This document shows positions 1 to 7,465 of a DNA stretch of 17,388 nt, piece after piece. Both the position numbers and the translations under genes were made by a program. The stretch is from an uncultured Coriobacteriaceae bacterium (GTDB taxonomy: Bacteria; Actinomycetota; Coriobacteriia; Coriobacteriales; Eggerthellaceae), in assembly GCA_900552365.1 (NCBI GenBank), contig URZP01000023.1, forward strand, positions 1 to 17,388, written 5' to 3'. The notes under the pieces were generated by a model, which made no database searches, was not told the DNA's origin, and was given only the letters and a program-made list of their open reading frames with translations. Every line of letters starts with the position of its first letter. The first letter of the stretch is position 1.

Positions 1-1270
1 GCCCAAGATGCTTCCCGGCGGTCACATGATCGCCTCCAGGGCTACGCGTCCAGCCGAGAATGGCTATCAGGACCAGGAAGACCTCTCCATGTTCGACATG
101 GACGGCAACGTCGAGTGGACCTTCAACCACAACCAGCTGATCAGCGATCCCGACGGCGAGCGTTGGATGGCCCGTCAGCATCACGACTTCCAGGTTTCCG
201 GCAATCCGGTTGGCTATTGGGTGCCGGGCATGGATCCCGACCCCAACTTCGACAAGATGCTCATCCTTACGCACAACGACGTGAAGAAGCCGAAGATCAG
301 CCCGCAGAACCTGCTTGAGGACCGTCTGATCGAGATCGATCGCGAGGGCAATTTGCTGTGGGAGTGGAAGATGCTCGACCATTTCAACGAGTTCGGCCTG
401 ACCGAGGCGCAGAAGAACGTCATCTTCCGCAACCCCAACGTCCAGCACGCCGGTCCCGAGGGCCAAGGCGACCTGTTCCACGTGAACTGCGCTTCCTACG
501 TGGGCCCCAACCACTGGTACGACGAGGGCGACGAGCGCTTCAACCCCGAGAACATCATCATGGACTCCCGCGAGTGCAACATGATGTGGATCATCTCCCA
601 TGAGACCGGCGAGGTTGTGTGGAAAGTCGGCCCCGACTTCACCGAGACCGCTGAGCTGCGCCTGTTCGGCACCATCGTCGGCCCGCACCACACCCACATG
701 ATCCCCAAGGGCCTGCCGGGCGAAGGCCACGTCATGGTCTACGACAACGGCGGCTGGGCTGGCTACGGTCTGCCGAACCAGTTCTCCAAGATCGGTGGCA
801 AGGCGGTTCGCCGCGACTACTCGCGCGTCATCGAGTTCGATCCTACCACGCTCGAGATCGTGTGGGAATGCAAGGGCGAGAAGGAGGGCATGACGGTCGA
901 CGGCGGCTTCAACCCCAAGGCCTCCGACTTCTACAGCCCGCTGACGTCTGACGCGCAGCGCCTGCCCAACGGCAACACGCTGATCTGCGAGGGCGTCTCC
1001 TGCATCCTGCGCGAGGTCACGCCCGAGAATCAGATCGTTTGGGAGTACGTTGTTCCTGCCGAGACGTTCCTGTATCGCGCTTACCGCATCCCCTACGAGT
1101 GGGTCCCGCAGCTCGAGAAGCCGGTCGAGACCCCGGTCGAGCGTCTGGACCTCTTCAATTTCCAGGTGCCGGGCGCTGCTCCCACCGATTGGGAAAGCGC
1201 CGTGGTCGAGGTCGAGGGCGCGCATGCGTTCGACACTCAGATGGCCAAGTGCGTCGAGAGTCTTGACTAA
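1..1270 (+). CDS. Arylsulfotransferase (ASST family), 5' end outside window
   Basis: Members of this family move a sulfate group from one phenolic sulfate ester to another phenol without PAPS. The frame is open from base 2 and ends at TAA 1268-1270. The first visible codons (Pro-Lys-Met-Leu-Pro-Gly-Gly) align with residues 54-60 of the second copy downstream, so about 53 N-terminal residues lie upstream of the window; the ATG at base 8 is internal. Propeller-type strands ending in G-x-x-x-W-(E/K/T) recur (DMDGNVEW, DREGNLLW, ETGEVVW, TTLEIVW, ENQIVW), as expected for the six-bladed beta-propeller of ASST. Histidine motifs ARQHHDF and VGPHHTHMIPKG are the likely active-site elements; this rests on family knowledge, as I cannot align to the structure. 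It is strongly similar to the next gene over its whole visible length. A strong terminator follows the stop. Confidence 0.85.
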   Translation, partial: PKMLPGGHMIASRATRPAENGYQDQEDLSMFDMDGNVEWTFNHNQLISDPDGERWMARQHHDFQVSGNPVGYWVPGMDPDPNFDKMLILTHNDVKKPKISPQNLLEDRLIEIDREGNLLWEWKMLDHFNEFGLTEAQKNVIFRNPNVQHAGPEGQGDLFHVNCASYVGPNHWYDEGDERFNPENIIMDSRECNMMWIISHETGEVVWKVGPDFTETAELRLFGTIVGPHHTHMIPKGLPGEGHVMVYDNGGWAGYGLPNQFSKIGGKAVRRDYSRVIEFDPTTLEIVWECKGEKEGMTVDGGFNPKASDFYSPLTSDAQRLPNGNTLICEGVSCILREVTPENQIVWEYVVPAETFLYRAYRIPYEWVPQLEKPVETPVERLDLFNFQVPGAAPTDWESAVVEVEGAHAFDTQMAKCVESLD

Positions 1271-1307
1271 CTAATCGGAAAACTCGGCCGAAATAGTTGG
1301 TTTAATG

Positions 1308-1350
1308 AAGGCGGGTTGGGGCTGAATCACAGCTCCGACCTGCCTTTTTT
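1308..1350 (+). terminator. Intrinsic terminator after first arylsulfotransferase
   Basis: A 16-bp stem (1308-1323 with 1331-1346, a few G-U pairs, no mismatch) encloses a 7-base loop. The stem runs directly into a T tract (1345-1350). It ends the first arylsulfotransferase unit 38 bases after its stop and separates it from the second copy. Confidence 0.92.
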
Positions 1351-1423
1351 ATTTGAATAGTTAATACGTCGGCATTACCTCCTGTTTCTAGATCCGATGG
1401 GAAAACCGACAGATCGTGTTTGT

Positions 1424-1452
1424 TTGCAAATCAGAGAAGTAGGCCCTATAAG
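1424..1452 (+). promoter_or_regulatory. Candidate sigma-70-type promoter of second arylsulfotransferase
   Basis: A -35 box TTGCAA (1424-1429, 4 of 6 matches) lies 17 bases upstream of a -10 box TATAAG (1447-1452, 5 of 6). The predicted start near 1459 leaves a leader of almost 90 bases before the ATG at 1546. The -35 overlaps a palindromic TTTGCAAA (1423-1430). The call rests on box match and spacing only. Confidence 0.55.
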
Positions 1453-1545
1453 CTGTTCTTGTGATCGTTTCTCGCATAATCTATGAAGTGTTCGACCGTA
1501 TCAGAAACGGCGTGGAAGAGCGCCGAGTTGTGAGAAAGGAACGAC

Positions 1546-2970
1546 ATGGGACGTCCAAATGTTTATCCCACTGGTACCACGGTCTATTACCCCGATGAGG
1601 CTTATAGCGGCTACACCATTTACGATGCAGATGGCTACGGAGTCGTTATGGTCGACATGAACGGCAGGGTCGTTCGTTACTTCAAGAACTTCAATGGCTT
1701 CCCGCCCAAGGTTCTGCCCGGCGGCCACGTCATTGGCACCAGGGCTTGCCGTCCCCGCGAAAACGGCTATCAGGACATGGAAGATCTGACCATGATCGAC
1801 ATGGACGGCAACGTCGAGTGGACGTTCAACCACAACCAGCTGATCAACGATCCCGACGGTGAGCGTTGGATGGCCCGTCAGCATCATGACTACCAGGTGT
1901 CCGGCAGCCCCACTGGCTACTTCTGCCCTGGTCAGGAGCCCGACCCCAACTTCAACAAGATGCTCATCCTCACGCACAACGACGTGCGCAAGCCCAAGAT
2001 CTCCCCGCAGCTCCTTCTTGAGGATCGCCTGATCGAGATCGACCGCGAGGGCAACATCCTCTGGGAGTGGAACATGCTCGACCACTTCAACGAGTTCGGC
2101 CTTGATGAGACCATCAAGAACGCCATGTTCCGCAACCCCAACACCCAGCACTGCGGCGCCGAGGGTCAGGGCGACATCTTCCACGTGAACTGCGCTTCCT
2201 ACCTGGGCCCGAACCACTGGTTCGACGAGGGCGACGAACGCTTCAACCCCGAGAACATCATCATGGACTCCCGCGAGGCCAACATCATGTGGATCATCTC
2301 CCATGAGACCGGCGAGGTTGTCTGGCAGGTCGGCCCCGACTTCACCAAGACCACTGAGCTGCGTCTGTTCGGCACCATCGTCGGCCCGCACTTCACTCAC
2401 ATGATCCCCAAGGGCCTGCCGGGCGAGGGCAACATCATGCTGTACGACAACGGCGGCTGGGCTGGCTACGGCGCACCGAGCCAGACCTCCAAGACCGGTC
2501 TGAAGGTTACCCGTCGCGATGGTTCTCGCGTCGTCGAGTTCAACCCGACCAACCTCGAGATCGTTTGGGAGTGCACCGGCGAGCCGCTGCCCGTCGCTGC
2601 TGGCTTCAACTACAACACCAACTACTTCTACAGCCCGCTGACCTCTGCTGCTCAGCGTATGCCCAACGGCAACACGGTTATCACTGAGGGCTGCAGCGGC
2701 ATCGTTCGCGAGTACACCGCTGACAAGAAGCTGGTTTGGGAGTACGTTGCTCCGCGCGGTCTGTTCCTGTATCGCGCCTATCGTATCCCGTACGAGTGGG
2801 TTCCCCAGATCGAGAAGCCCGAGGAGATCGAGATTCCTCGCATGAACGTGGACGAGTTCCACATCGGCGACGTCGATCCCAACAATTGGGATGAGGGCGC
2901 ACGCGACGTCGAGGGCGCTCATGCGTTCGATACCCATGTCGCAGCCTGCGTTACCGGCCTGGACGAGTAG
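1546..2970 (+). CDS. Arylsulfotransferase (ASST family), complete, no signal peptide
   Basis: A 474-residue PAPS-independent aryl-sulfate sulfotransferase homologue. The ATG at 1546 is preceded by GAAAGGA (1534-1540), which fixes the start. Six propeller-like strand motifs are visible near residues 37, 85, 166, 254, 335 and 392 (for example DMDGNVEW, DREGNILW, ETGEVVW, ADKKLVW), matching the six-bladed ASST fold. Candidate catalytic histidines are H113-H114 (ARQHHDY) and H282/H285 (VGPHFTHMIPKG). The N-terminus (MGRPNVYPTG...) is hydrophilic, with no signal peptide or lipobox. This differs from the periplasmic E. coli enzyme AssT, which depends on DsbA-type folding, and suggests a cytoplasmic enzyme. 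It is a tandem paralogue of the preceding gene, with its own promoter. The sulfate donor and acceptor cannot be read from the sequence. Confidence 0.88.
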   Translation: MGRPNVYPTGTTVYYPDEAYSGYTIYDADGYGVVMVDMNGRVVRYFKNFNGFPPKVLPGGHVIGTRACRPRENGYQDMEDLTMIDMDGNVEWTFNHNQLINDPDGERWMARQHHDYQVSGSPTGYFCPGQEPDPNFNKMLILTHNDVRKPKISPQLLLEDRLIEIDREGNILWEWNMLDHFNEFGLDETIKNAMFRNPNTQHCGAEGQGDIFHVNCASYLGPNHWFDEGDERFNPENIIMDSREANIMWIISHETGEVVWQVGPDFTKTTELRLFGTIVGPHFTHMIPKGLPGEGNIMLYDNGGWAGYGAPSQTSKTGLKVTRRDGSRVVEFNPTNLEIVWECTGEPLPVAAGFNYNTNYFYSPLTSAAQRMPNGNTVITEGCSGIVREYTADKKLVWEYVAPRGLFLYRAYRIPYEWVPQIEKPEEIEIPRMNVDEFHIGDVDPNNWDEGARDVEGAHAFDTHVAACVTGLDE

Positions 2971-3010
2971 TCCGCGCATAACGCGAACGCGCTCCAACGC
3001 GTGATCTTTC

Positions 3011-3041
3011 GAATGTCGATCGGATCTTCCGGTCGGCATTC
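3011..3041 (+). terminator. Hairpin after second arylsulfotransferase, probable weak terminator
   Basis: A 13-bp stem (3011-3023 with 3029-3041, two G-U pairs) closes a 5-base loop 41 bases after the stop of the second arylsulfotransferase. Only a poor T stretch follows (GTGCGTTTG), so it may act as a weak terminator or as a 3'-end stabiliser. Confidence 0.5.
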
Positions 3042-3092
3042 GTGCGTTTGGGGCCAATCGAGCGCCTTCGCCGGCGCTTCGGGCTTTGCGTG

Positions 3093-3124
3093 AAAAAGAA
3101 GGCCGACTCGCTTGAGCCGGCCTT
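3093..3124 (-). terminator. Intrinsic terminator of the DsbA-like gene
   Basis: Read on the minus strand, an 11-bp stem (3124-3114 with 3109-3099, one G-U pair) with a 4-base loop is followed by C and five T (3098-3093). It lies 38 bases past the stop of the minus-strand gene. Confidence 0.85.
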
Positions 3125-3161
3125 CGTGCTTCTTGTTTTTCGCTCGTACTGAAACGCTGGG

Positions 3162-4067
3162 CTACAGCGCCAGGCACTCGCCCGTTGCGGGGTTGCAGAA
3201 CGACAGGGGCTTCGCCTTCACGAAGTAGCTACTGCCGGCCTCGACCTTCTCGAAGGTGCCCATGGCAAGCAGGTCGTCAACACAGGCGGCAAGCTGTTCG
3301 TCGGAAAGCTCGAACAGAACCTGGATCTCGCGAGCCATGACGTTGCCGTAGGTCGAAACGAACTTCACGGCGGCGTCAAGCGAATACTCGGGCGTTTCAA
3401 GGACGACCTCGCCGTCGGTGAGCTCGGCGATGGCGCTCTTGAAGAAGGCGAACTCGCTGTAGCCCGTCGCCGACTTCTCGGCCTTGCCGTACGTGACGTT
3501 GTAGGTGGGGTAGGTGCGCACCTGATGCTGGCTGGACGTGATGAGGTCGGCGGAGTACAGCTCCTCGGCGGTGCCGTCAGTCATGTCCTTCTTGAAGCGC
3601 TCGAGGTCGACGGGGAATTCTGCAGCCAGTTGGACAAGGTCGTCAACCGTGACCAGGGTGCGGCCTTCGGCGTAACGGGCCTCGCGCATGCGGCGCAGGA
3701 ACTTCTCGGAAGCCTCGCGGTTCTGGATGTGCATGGCCTTGTAGGCAAGGCACATGGGAACGGACGTGATGTCGTTCATGCCCAGCTTCTCGATGGCTTC
3801 GAAATCGATGGGCACGCCGGTACGGTTGGCAGCCTTCTTGACGCCCTGCAACATCTGCTCCTTGAACTGGACAAACCTTGCGTCAGCGTGCTCGTCGCGG
3901 CCGACGATGTCGCGCACGTCGCCAATGAGCATGCCCAGGATGGTGACGATCTCGACCTTGTCGCCAAGCAGGTACTCGATTTTGCGCATGGCAGGTTCCA
4001 TGCCGTAGCACCACGTGCACAGCGGGTCGGTGTACTGGATGATCTTGATTTTCTGGTCTGCAGCCAT
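3162..4067 (-). CDS. DsbA/FrnE-like cytoplasmic thiol-disulfide protein
   Basis: A 301-residue thioredoxin-fold protein of the DsbA/FrnE/SpxH-like group. After a short beta strand (IKIIQYTDPL) comes the active-site motif C17-T-W-C20 followed by YGMEP, and the cis-proline loop is TYPT at 185-188. The helical insert lies between them. No signal peptide is present, so the protein should act in the cytoplasm, unlike secreted DsbA. Residues about 228-285 look like a small winged-helix-type extension, and the last ten residues hold a second cysteine pair, C291 and C298 (CNPATGEC). The start is supported by GGAGGGG six bases before the ATG (bases 4074-4080). A plausible extended -10 (TGGTAAAAC, minus strand) lies just upstream. 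The partner is unknown; redox repair, a protease adaptor (as SpxH) or an isomerase are alternatives within this superfamily. Confidence 0.8.
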   Translation of the reverse strand: MAADQKIKIIQYTDPLCTWCYGMEPAMRKIEYLLGDKVEIVTILGMLIGDVRDIVGRDEHADARFVQFKEQMLQGVKKAANRTGVPIDFEAIEKLGMNDITSVPMCLAYKAMHIQNREASEKFLRRMREARYAEGRTLVTVDDLVQLAAEFPVDLERFKKDMTDGTAEELYSADLITSSQHQVRTYPTYNVTYGKAEKSATGYSEFAFFKSAIAELTDGEVVLETPEYSLDAAVKFVSTYGNVMAREIQVLFELSDEQLAACVDDLLAMGTFEKVEAGSSYFVKAKPLSFCNPATGECLAL

Positions 4068-4179
4068 GAATATCCCCTCCGAGTAGTGTTTTACCAGCGA
4101 AACGATATCACGAACGGCGGTTCAGCGGCAATGACGCGTTGGCAACATTTCAGAGCATTCGGCATGGTAAAGTGGGGAT

Positions 4180-4818
4180 ATGGATTCTTACCAAACAATA
4201 ACCGGCTCCTCTCAGGGCGAATATGAAGAGAAGAAAAGCCGCTTCATCGCGTACCTCTCTCACGTGGAAACCGAAGAAGAGGCGCTGGCCTTCATTGCCG
4301 ACGTGAAAGCTCAGCACCCTATGGCACGCCACCATGTGTACGCGTATGCCCTGCGTGCTGAGAACCGCGTGCGCTATTCCGATGACGGCGAGCCGCAAAA
4401 GACGGCCGGCCTGCCCACGCTTTCGGTGCTTCAGCATGCCGAGCTGGTTGATGTCGTGTGCGTGGTGGTGCGCTACTTCGGCGGCACGCTTCTGGGCACG
4501 GGCGGGTTGGTTCGTGCTTACACCAAGGCAACGCAGAATGCGGTGGTGCTGGCGCACACGGCGTCGTTCGCGCCTTGCTGCGATGTGATAATCTGCGTTG
4601 ATTACCCGCTGTACGAGAAGCTGTCCTACGTGCTGAAAACCCGTGGCGTTCCCATTATGGACACGGAGTTCTCGTCGGACGTTACCATCACGGTGCGCGT
4701 TCTGGCCGAAACCGTTGACGGTCTTGTCCGCATGGTCCGTGAATGCTGCCAGGGACGAGAAGAGCTGCTCGTCGGCGACAAGCAGCTCCAGCTGATCGAG
4801 AATCTGGCGAACCAGTAA
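4180..4818 (+). CDS. yigZ: YigZ/IMPACT (UPF0029) family protein
   Basis: A 212-residue protein with the two-domain layout of YigZ. The N-terminal UPF0029/IMPACT domain spans about residues 15-125 and contains EEKKSRFIAYL, HHVYAYAL, RYSDDGEPQKTAG and the family signature VVVRYFGGTLLGTGGLVRAYTKA-like block. A ferredoxin-fold DUF1949-type domain follows (about 135-205). The family is conserved from bacteria to eukaryotic IMPACT, which modulates translation stress signalling; the bacterial role is poorly defined. The ATG at 4180 sits very close (two bases) to a purine-rich AGTGGGGAT, so the ribosome-binding arrangement is tight, or the mRNA leader is very short. It is divergent from the DsbA-like gene across 112 bases and ends in its own terminator. 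Confidence 0.9.
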   Translation: MDSYQTITGSSQGEYEEKKSRFIAYLSHVETEEEALAFIADVKAQHPMARHHVYAYALRAENRVRYSDDGEPQKTAGLPTLSVLQHAELVDVVCVVVRYFGGTLLGTGGLVRAYTKATQNAVVLAHTASFAPCCDVIICVDYPLYEKLSYVLKTRGVPIMDTEFSSDVTITVRVLAETVDGLVRMVRECCQGREELLVGDKQLQLIENLANQ

Positions 4819-4832
4819 GCTCGCTTCGCGTT

Positions 4833-4866
4833 GCCGCTTTCCGTTTGGGTTGGAAGGCGGCTTTTT
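4833..4866 (+). terminator. Intrinsic terminator of yigZ
   Basis: A 10-bp stem (4833-4842 with 4852-4861, one G-U pair) with a 9-base loop is followed by TTTTT (4862-4866). It ends one base before the convergent LysR gene's stop codon. There is no T tract on the other strand, so it acts only on the plus strand. Confidence 0.92.
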
Positions 4867-4867
4867 G

Positions 4868-5809
4868 CTAGTCGAATGTCGGCGTTTCGGCGGTCGATTC
4901 CACCGTGGGGTTGTCATCGATCACCTGATGAAGCATATCGATGTAATCCAACAGAAGTTTGCTGGGCTTGCGGCCGTTGTGCATGATGTAGCCCACGCGC
5001 ATGGTCTCGTCGACGTCCAGCGGAATGGCCACGATGCCGCTGTGCATCTCGGCGGAAAGAACGCCCGTCGAGATGGTGTAGCCGTTGAAACTGGTCAGAA
5101 GGTTGGTGAGCGTGCCGCGGTCGGAGAACCGGATGTTGCGGTCATGCGGCAGGTAGCCAAGCGGCTCTTCCGAGTAATAGAACGAATTGGTGGTTCCCTG
5201 CTCGAACGAGTAACGGGGGTAGGGTGCCAAGTCCTCGGGTTTCAGCAGCTTCTTCTGCGAAAGCGGGTGATGGTCGCCCACGAAGACGTGGGCCTGCGCG
5301 TCGAACAGCGGGTAGAAGGTGACGTCCGCATCGCGGAACGCCTTCGACAGCACGCGCTCGTTGAAGTCGTCCAGGTACAGCACGCCGATCTCGCTGCGGA
5401 AGGTGCGCACGTCGTCGATGATCTGGCCGGTTGCGCATTCGCGCAGCACGAAATCGTATACCTCGTGCGCGCACTTCTCGGCGATGTTGATGAACGCCTG
5501 CAGGCTGAAATAGTAGTGCTGCGTCGAGACGGAAAGGCGCATCTGCGAGTCTTTGCCGGTGGCGTAGCGCGATTCAAGCATGTCTGCCTGTTCGACAACC
5601 TGACGCGCGTAGCCAAGCAGCTCGGTGCCGTCGTTGGTTAGCGTGACGCCGCGGTTCGAACGTGTGAAAATCGTGATGCCAAGCTCGTGTTCCAGGTCTT
5701 TGATCGCGGTCGAGAGGTTCGATTGCGAGACGTACATGTTCTGGGCGGCGGCGTTGATTGATCCCTGTTCGGAGATGGCAATGAGGTATCTGAGCTGCTG
5801 TAACGTCAT
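4868..5809 (-). CDS. LysR-type transcriptional regulator
   Basis: A 313-residue LysR-type regulator of ordinary family length. The winged helix-turn-helix covers residues 1-60 (MTLQQLRYLIAISEQGSINA... SQSNLSTAIKDLEHELG... FTRSNRGVTLT). A linker helix follows, then the effector-binding domain from about residue 90 (LSVSTQHYYF) to 300. The ATG is preceded by AAGGAAG on the minus strand (bases 5816-5822). It is divergent from the CoA-ligase operon, the classic LysR arrangement, so it probably controls that operon in response to a substrate or product; the effector is not known. Its effector domain matches the stand-alone protein at 7466-8119 along its whole length, which ties the two genes together. 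Confidence 0.93.
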   Translation of the reverse strand: MTLQQLRYLIAISEQGSINAAAQNMYVSQSNLSTAIKDLEHELGITIFTRSNRGVTLTNDGTELLGYARQVVEQADMLESRYATGKDSQMRLSVSTQHYYFSLQAFINIAEKCAHEVYDFVLRECATGQIIDDVRTFRSEIGVLYLDDFNERVLSKAFRDADVTFYPLFDAQAHVFVGDHHPLSQKKLLKPEDLAPYPRYSFEQGTTNSFYYSEEPLGYLPHDRNIRFSDRGTLTNLLTSFNGYTISTGVLSAEMHSGIVAIPLDVDETMRVGYIMHNGRKPSKLLLDYIDMLHQVIDDNPTVESTAETPTFD

Positions 5810-5844
5810 AGACTGCTTCCTTTTTAGCGTAGTGAAAACCCAGT

Positions 5845-5930
5845 ATTCGATATTGGATATGGTATTAGATTATTAGCTGAATGGGGCTATCAGTTTTTTC
5901 GAATGCTATATACCTAGATCCCGAATAGCC
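5845..5930. promoter_or_regulatory. Candidate operator region between LysR gene and CoA-ligase operon
   Basis: The 280-base divergent gap (5810-6089) is AT-rich near the LysR gene and holds several repeated short words. There is an ATAT-TGG-ATAT dyad (5850-5860). CGAAT occurs at 5900-5904 and again 22 bases later at 5922-5926, with one inverted copy at 5845-5849. GGCTAT (5885-5890) faces ATAGCC (5925-5930). LysR proteins bind paired sites spaced by helical turns, so these are candidates only. A weak -10-like TATACA (5964-5969) reading toward the ligase lacks a good -35 box, as in many activator-dependent promoters. Confidence 0.35.
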
Positions 5931-6089
5931 GTTCATCTTGTTCGAGAAGGCCAATAATGGTTTTATACATATGCGTTAGAGGATCCTTCGCTTCCCTTTG
6001 AACTGCGAACAAAAACCGATCAGCGCACGGCAAGGTGCGTGGGGCGGGCCCGCTTGGAGCGACGCTCGCATACGATGCAAGGAGTAAGA

Positions 6090-7433
6090 ATGGCCAAGAA
6101 GAACATTCCGTACGATCAGAAGTACTACGATCCCGAGATCGAGACCATGCCGCGTCCCGAGCTTGAGGCTATGCAGCTCGAGCGCTTGAAGGCGATGGTC
6201 AAGTACGCGTACGAGAACACCGTTTGGTACAAGCGCTCGTTCGACGAGGCCGGCGTGAAGCCCGAGGATATCCAGACCCTGGCCGATATCGCCAAGTTCC
6301 CGTTCGTCGACAAGAAGACCGAGCGCCAAACCCAGCACGTGGGCAGCTTCTTCGGTGAGATGTGCTCGGTTCCCGAGGAAGACGTCGTTTTCATGGCCAC
6401 CTCTTCGGGTTCCACCGGCGTTCCCACCGTCAGCCCCTTCACGCAAGAGGACTTCGACCTGTGGCAGTCCACCGAGGCTCGTCTGTTCTGGCAGGCCGGC
6501 ATGCGTCCGAACGACCGCTACGTCCATGGCCTGAACTTCGCGCTGTACGTTGGCGGCCCCGACGTCATGGGCGCTCAGGAGCTTGGCGCTTTGGCCATTT
6601 GGGTTGGCGCCGTTCCTTCCGACCGTTTGCTGTTCGTTTTGAAGCAGTACCAGCCCACTGTTATTTGGACCTCGCCTTCTTACGCATGGACCCTGGGCGT
6701 TAAGGCCAAGGAGAAGGGCTTCGACCCCAAGACCGACTTCAACATCCACACCATCATCGTCGCCGGCGAGCCGGGCGGCTCCATCGCTTCCACGCGTGAG
6801 GCCATCGAGGACCTGTGGGGCGCCAAGGTCGTTGACTTCTTCGGTCTGTCCGACATCTATGGTGCCTGCGCCGCAATGTGCGAGGCGAAGGACGGCCTGC
6901 ACATCGTCGAGGATCAGATTCTGGTTGAGACCGTCGATCCTGTTACCGGTGAGGTTCTTGAGCCGGGCAGCGTGGGCGAGCTTACTTACACCACGCTTAT
7001 GAAGAAGGCCCGTCCGATGATTCGTTTCCGTACGGGCGACATCGGTTACGTTTCCACCGAGAAGTGCAGCTGCGGCCGTACCCATGCCCGTATCCACGTG
7101 ACCGGCCGCAAGGACGAGATGTTCATCGTCGGCGCCGTGAACGTGTTCCCGTCCGACATCGAGTACGTCGTGCGCGGCTCCGAGGGTCTGACCGGCGAGT
7201 ACTCCATCCGCGTGTATGATGAGAACTACACCACGCGCTACGAGGTTTCCGTCGAGCGTGCGTTCGGCAGCGACGAGCCCTACGACAAGGTTTCCAAGCG
7301 CGTTGAGGCTGCGTTGAAGGCTCACTGCGGCGTTCGTCCCGCCAAGGTCATCGTTTACGATGCCGACGGTTTGGGCGTTTCGGCCGAGCACAAGGCCAAG
7401 CGCTTCATCGACGAGCGCGACAGCGCCAAATAG
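6090..7433 (+). CDS. PaaK-type phenylacetate/acyl-CoA ligase
   Basis: A 447-residue AMP-forming ligase of the phenylacetate-CoA ligase (PaaK) family; it joins an (aryl)acid to CoA with ATP through an acyl-adenylate. Visible motifs are the N-terminal family block AYENTVWYKRSFDEAGVKPE, the phosphate loop TSSGSTGVPT (104-113), FFGLSD (250-255), RFRTGD (312-317), the Cys pair C326/C328 in CSCGRTHARI, and the hinge region with GRKDEM followed by the C-terminal lid with VNVFPSDIE. Length fits PaaK. I chose ATG 6090, with AAGGAG at 6079-6084, over the in-frame ATG at 6039, whose extension (MGRARLERR...) is not family-like. It starts the operon divergent from the LysR gene, with the LysR half-protein 32 bases downstream. 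Phenylacetate is the family archetype; other aryl or acyl acids, or F390-synthetase-like activity, remain possible. Confidence 0.85.
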   Translation: MAKKNIPYDQKYYDPEIETMPRPELEAMQLERLKAMVKYAYENTVWYKRSFDEAGVKPEDIQTLADIAKFPFVDKKTERQTQHVGSFFGEMCSVPEEDVVFMATSSGSTGVPTVSPFTQEDFDLWQSTEARLFWQAGMRPNDRYVHGLNFALYVGGPDVMGAQELGALAIWVGAVPSDRLLFVLKQYQPTVIWTSPSYAWTLGVKAKEKGFDPKTDFNIHTIIVAGEPGGSIASTREAIEDLWGAKVVDFFGLSDIYGACAAMCEAKDGLHIVEDQILVETVDPVTGEVLEPGSVGELTYTTLMKKARPMIRFRTGDIGYVSTEKCSCGRTHARIHVTGRKDEMFIVGAVNVFPSDIEYVVRGSEGLTGEYSIRVYDENYTTRYEVSVERAFGSDEPYDKVSKRVEAALKAHCGVRPAKVIVYDADGLGVSAEHKAKRFIDERDSAK

Positions 7434-7465
7434 AATCCTGCAATCTTCAGTAGCTAGGAGCTATC

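Noticed and set aside
3061..3078. Small AGCGCC/GGCGCT hairpin between the two convergent genes
   Set aside because: Only 6 bp with no T tract; the flanking hairpins explain termination better.
1501..3177. 558-codon open frame on the minus strand opposite the second arylsulfotransferase
   Set aside because: It is an antisense shadow caused by high-GC codon use. The plus-strand gene has a full family match and a ribosome-binding site; the antisense protein has no recognisable domain. The same applies to the long antisense frames at 5976-7391, 9129-10427, 14415-15713 and 15846-16871.
3525..4226. 233-codon plus-strand frame over the DsbA-like gene, and 4150-4917 minus over yigZ
   Set aside because: Both lie opposite well-supported genes, have no family-like motifs, and run across promoter regions or terminators.
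6039..6089. 17-residue N-terminal extension of the CoA ligase from an earlier in-frame ATG
   Set aside because: The extension is basic and not PaaK-like, lacks a ribosome-binding site, and a good AAGGAG precedes ATG 6090.
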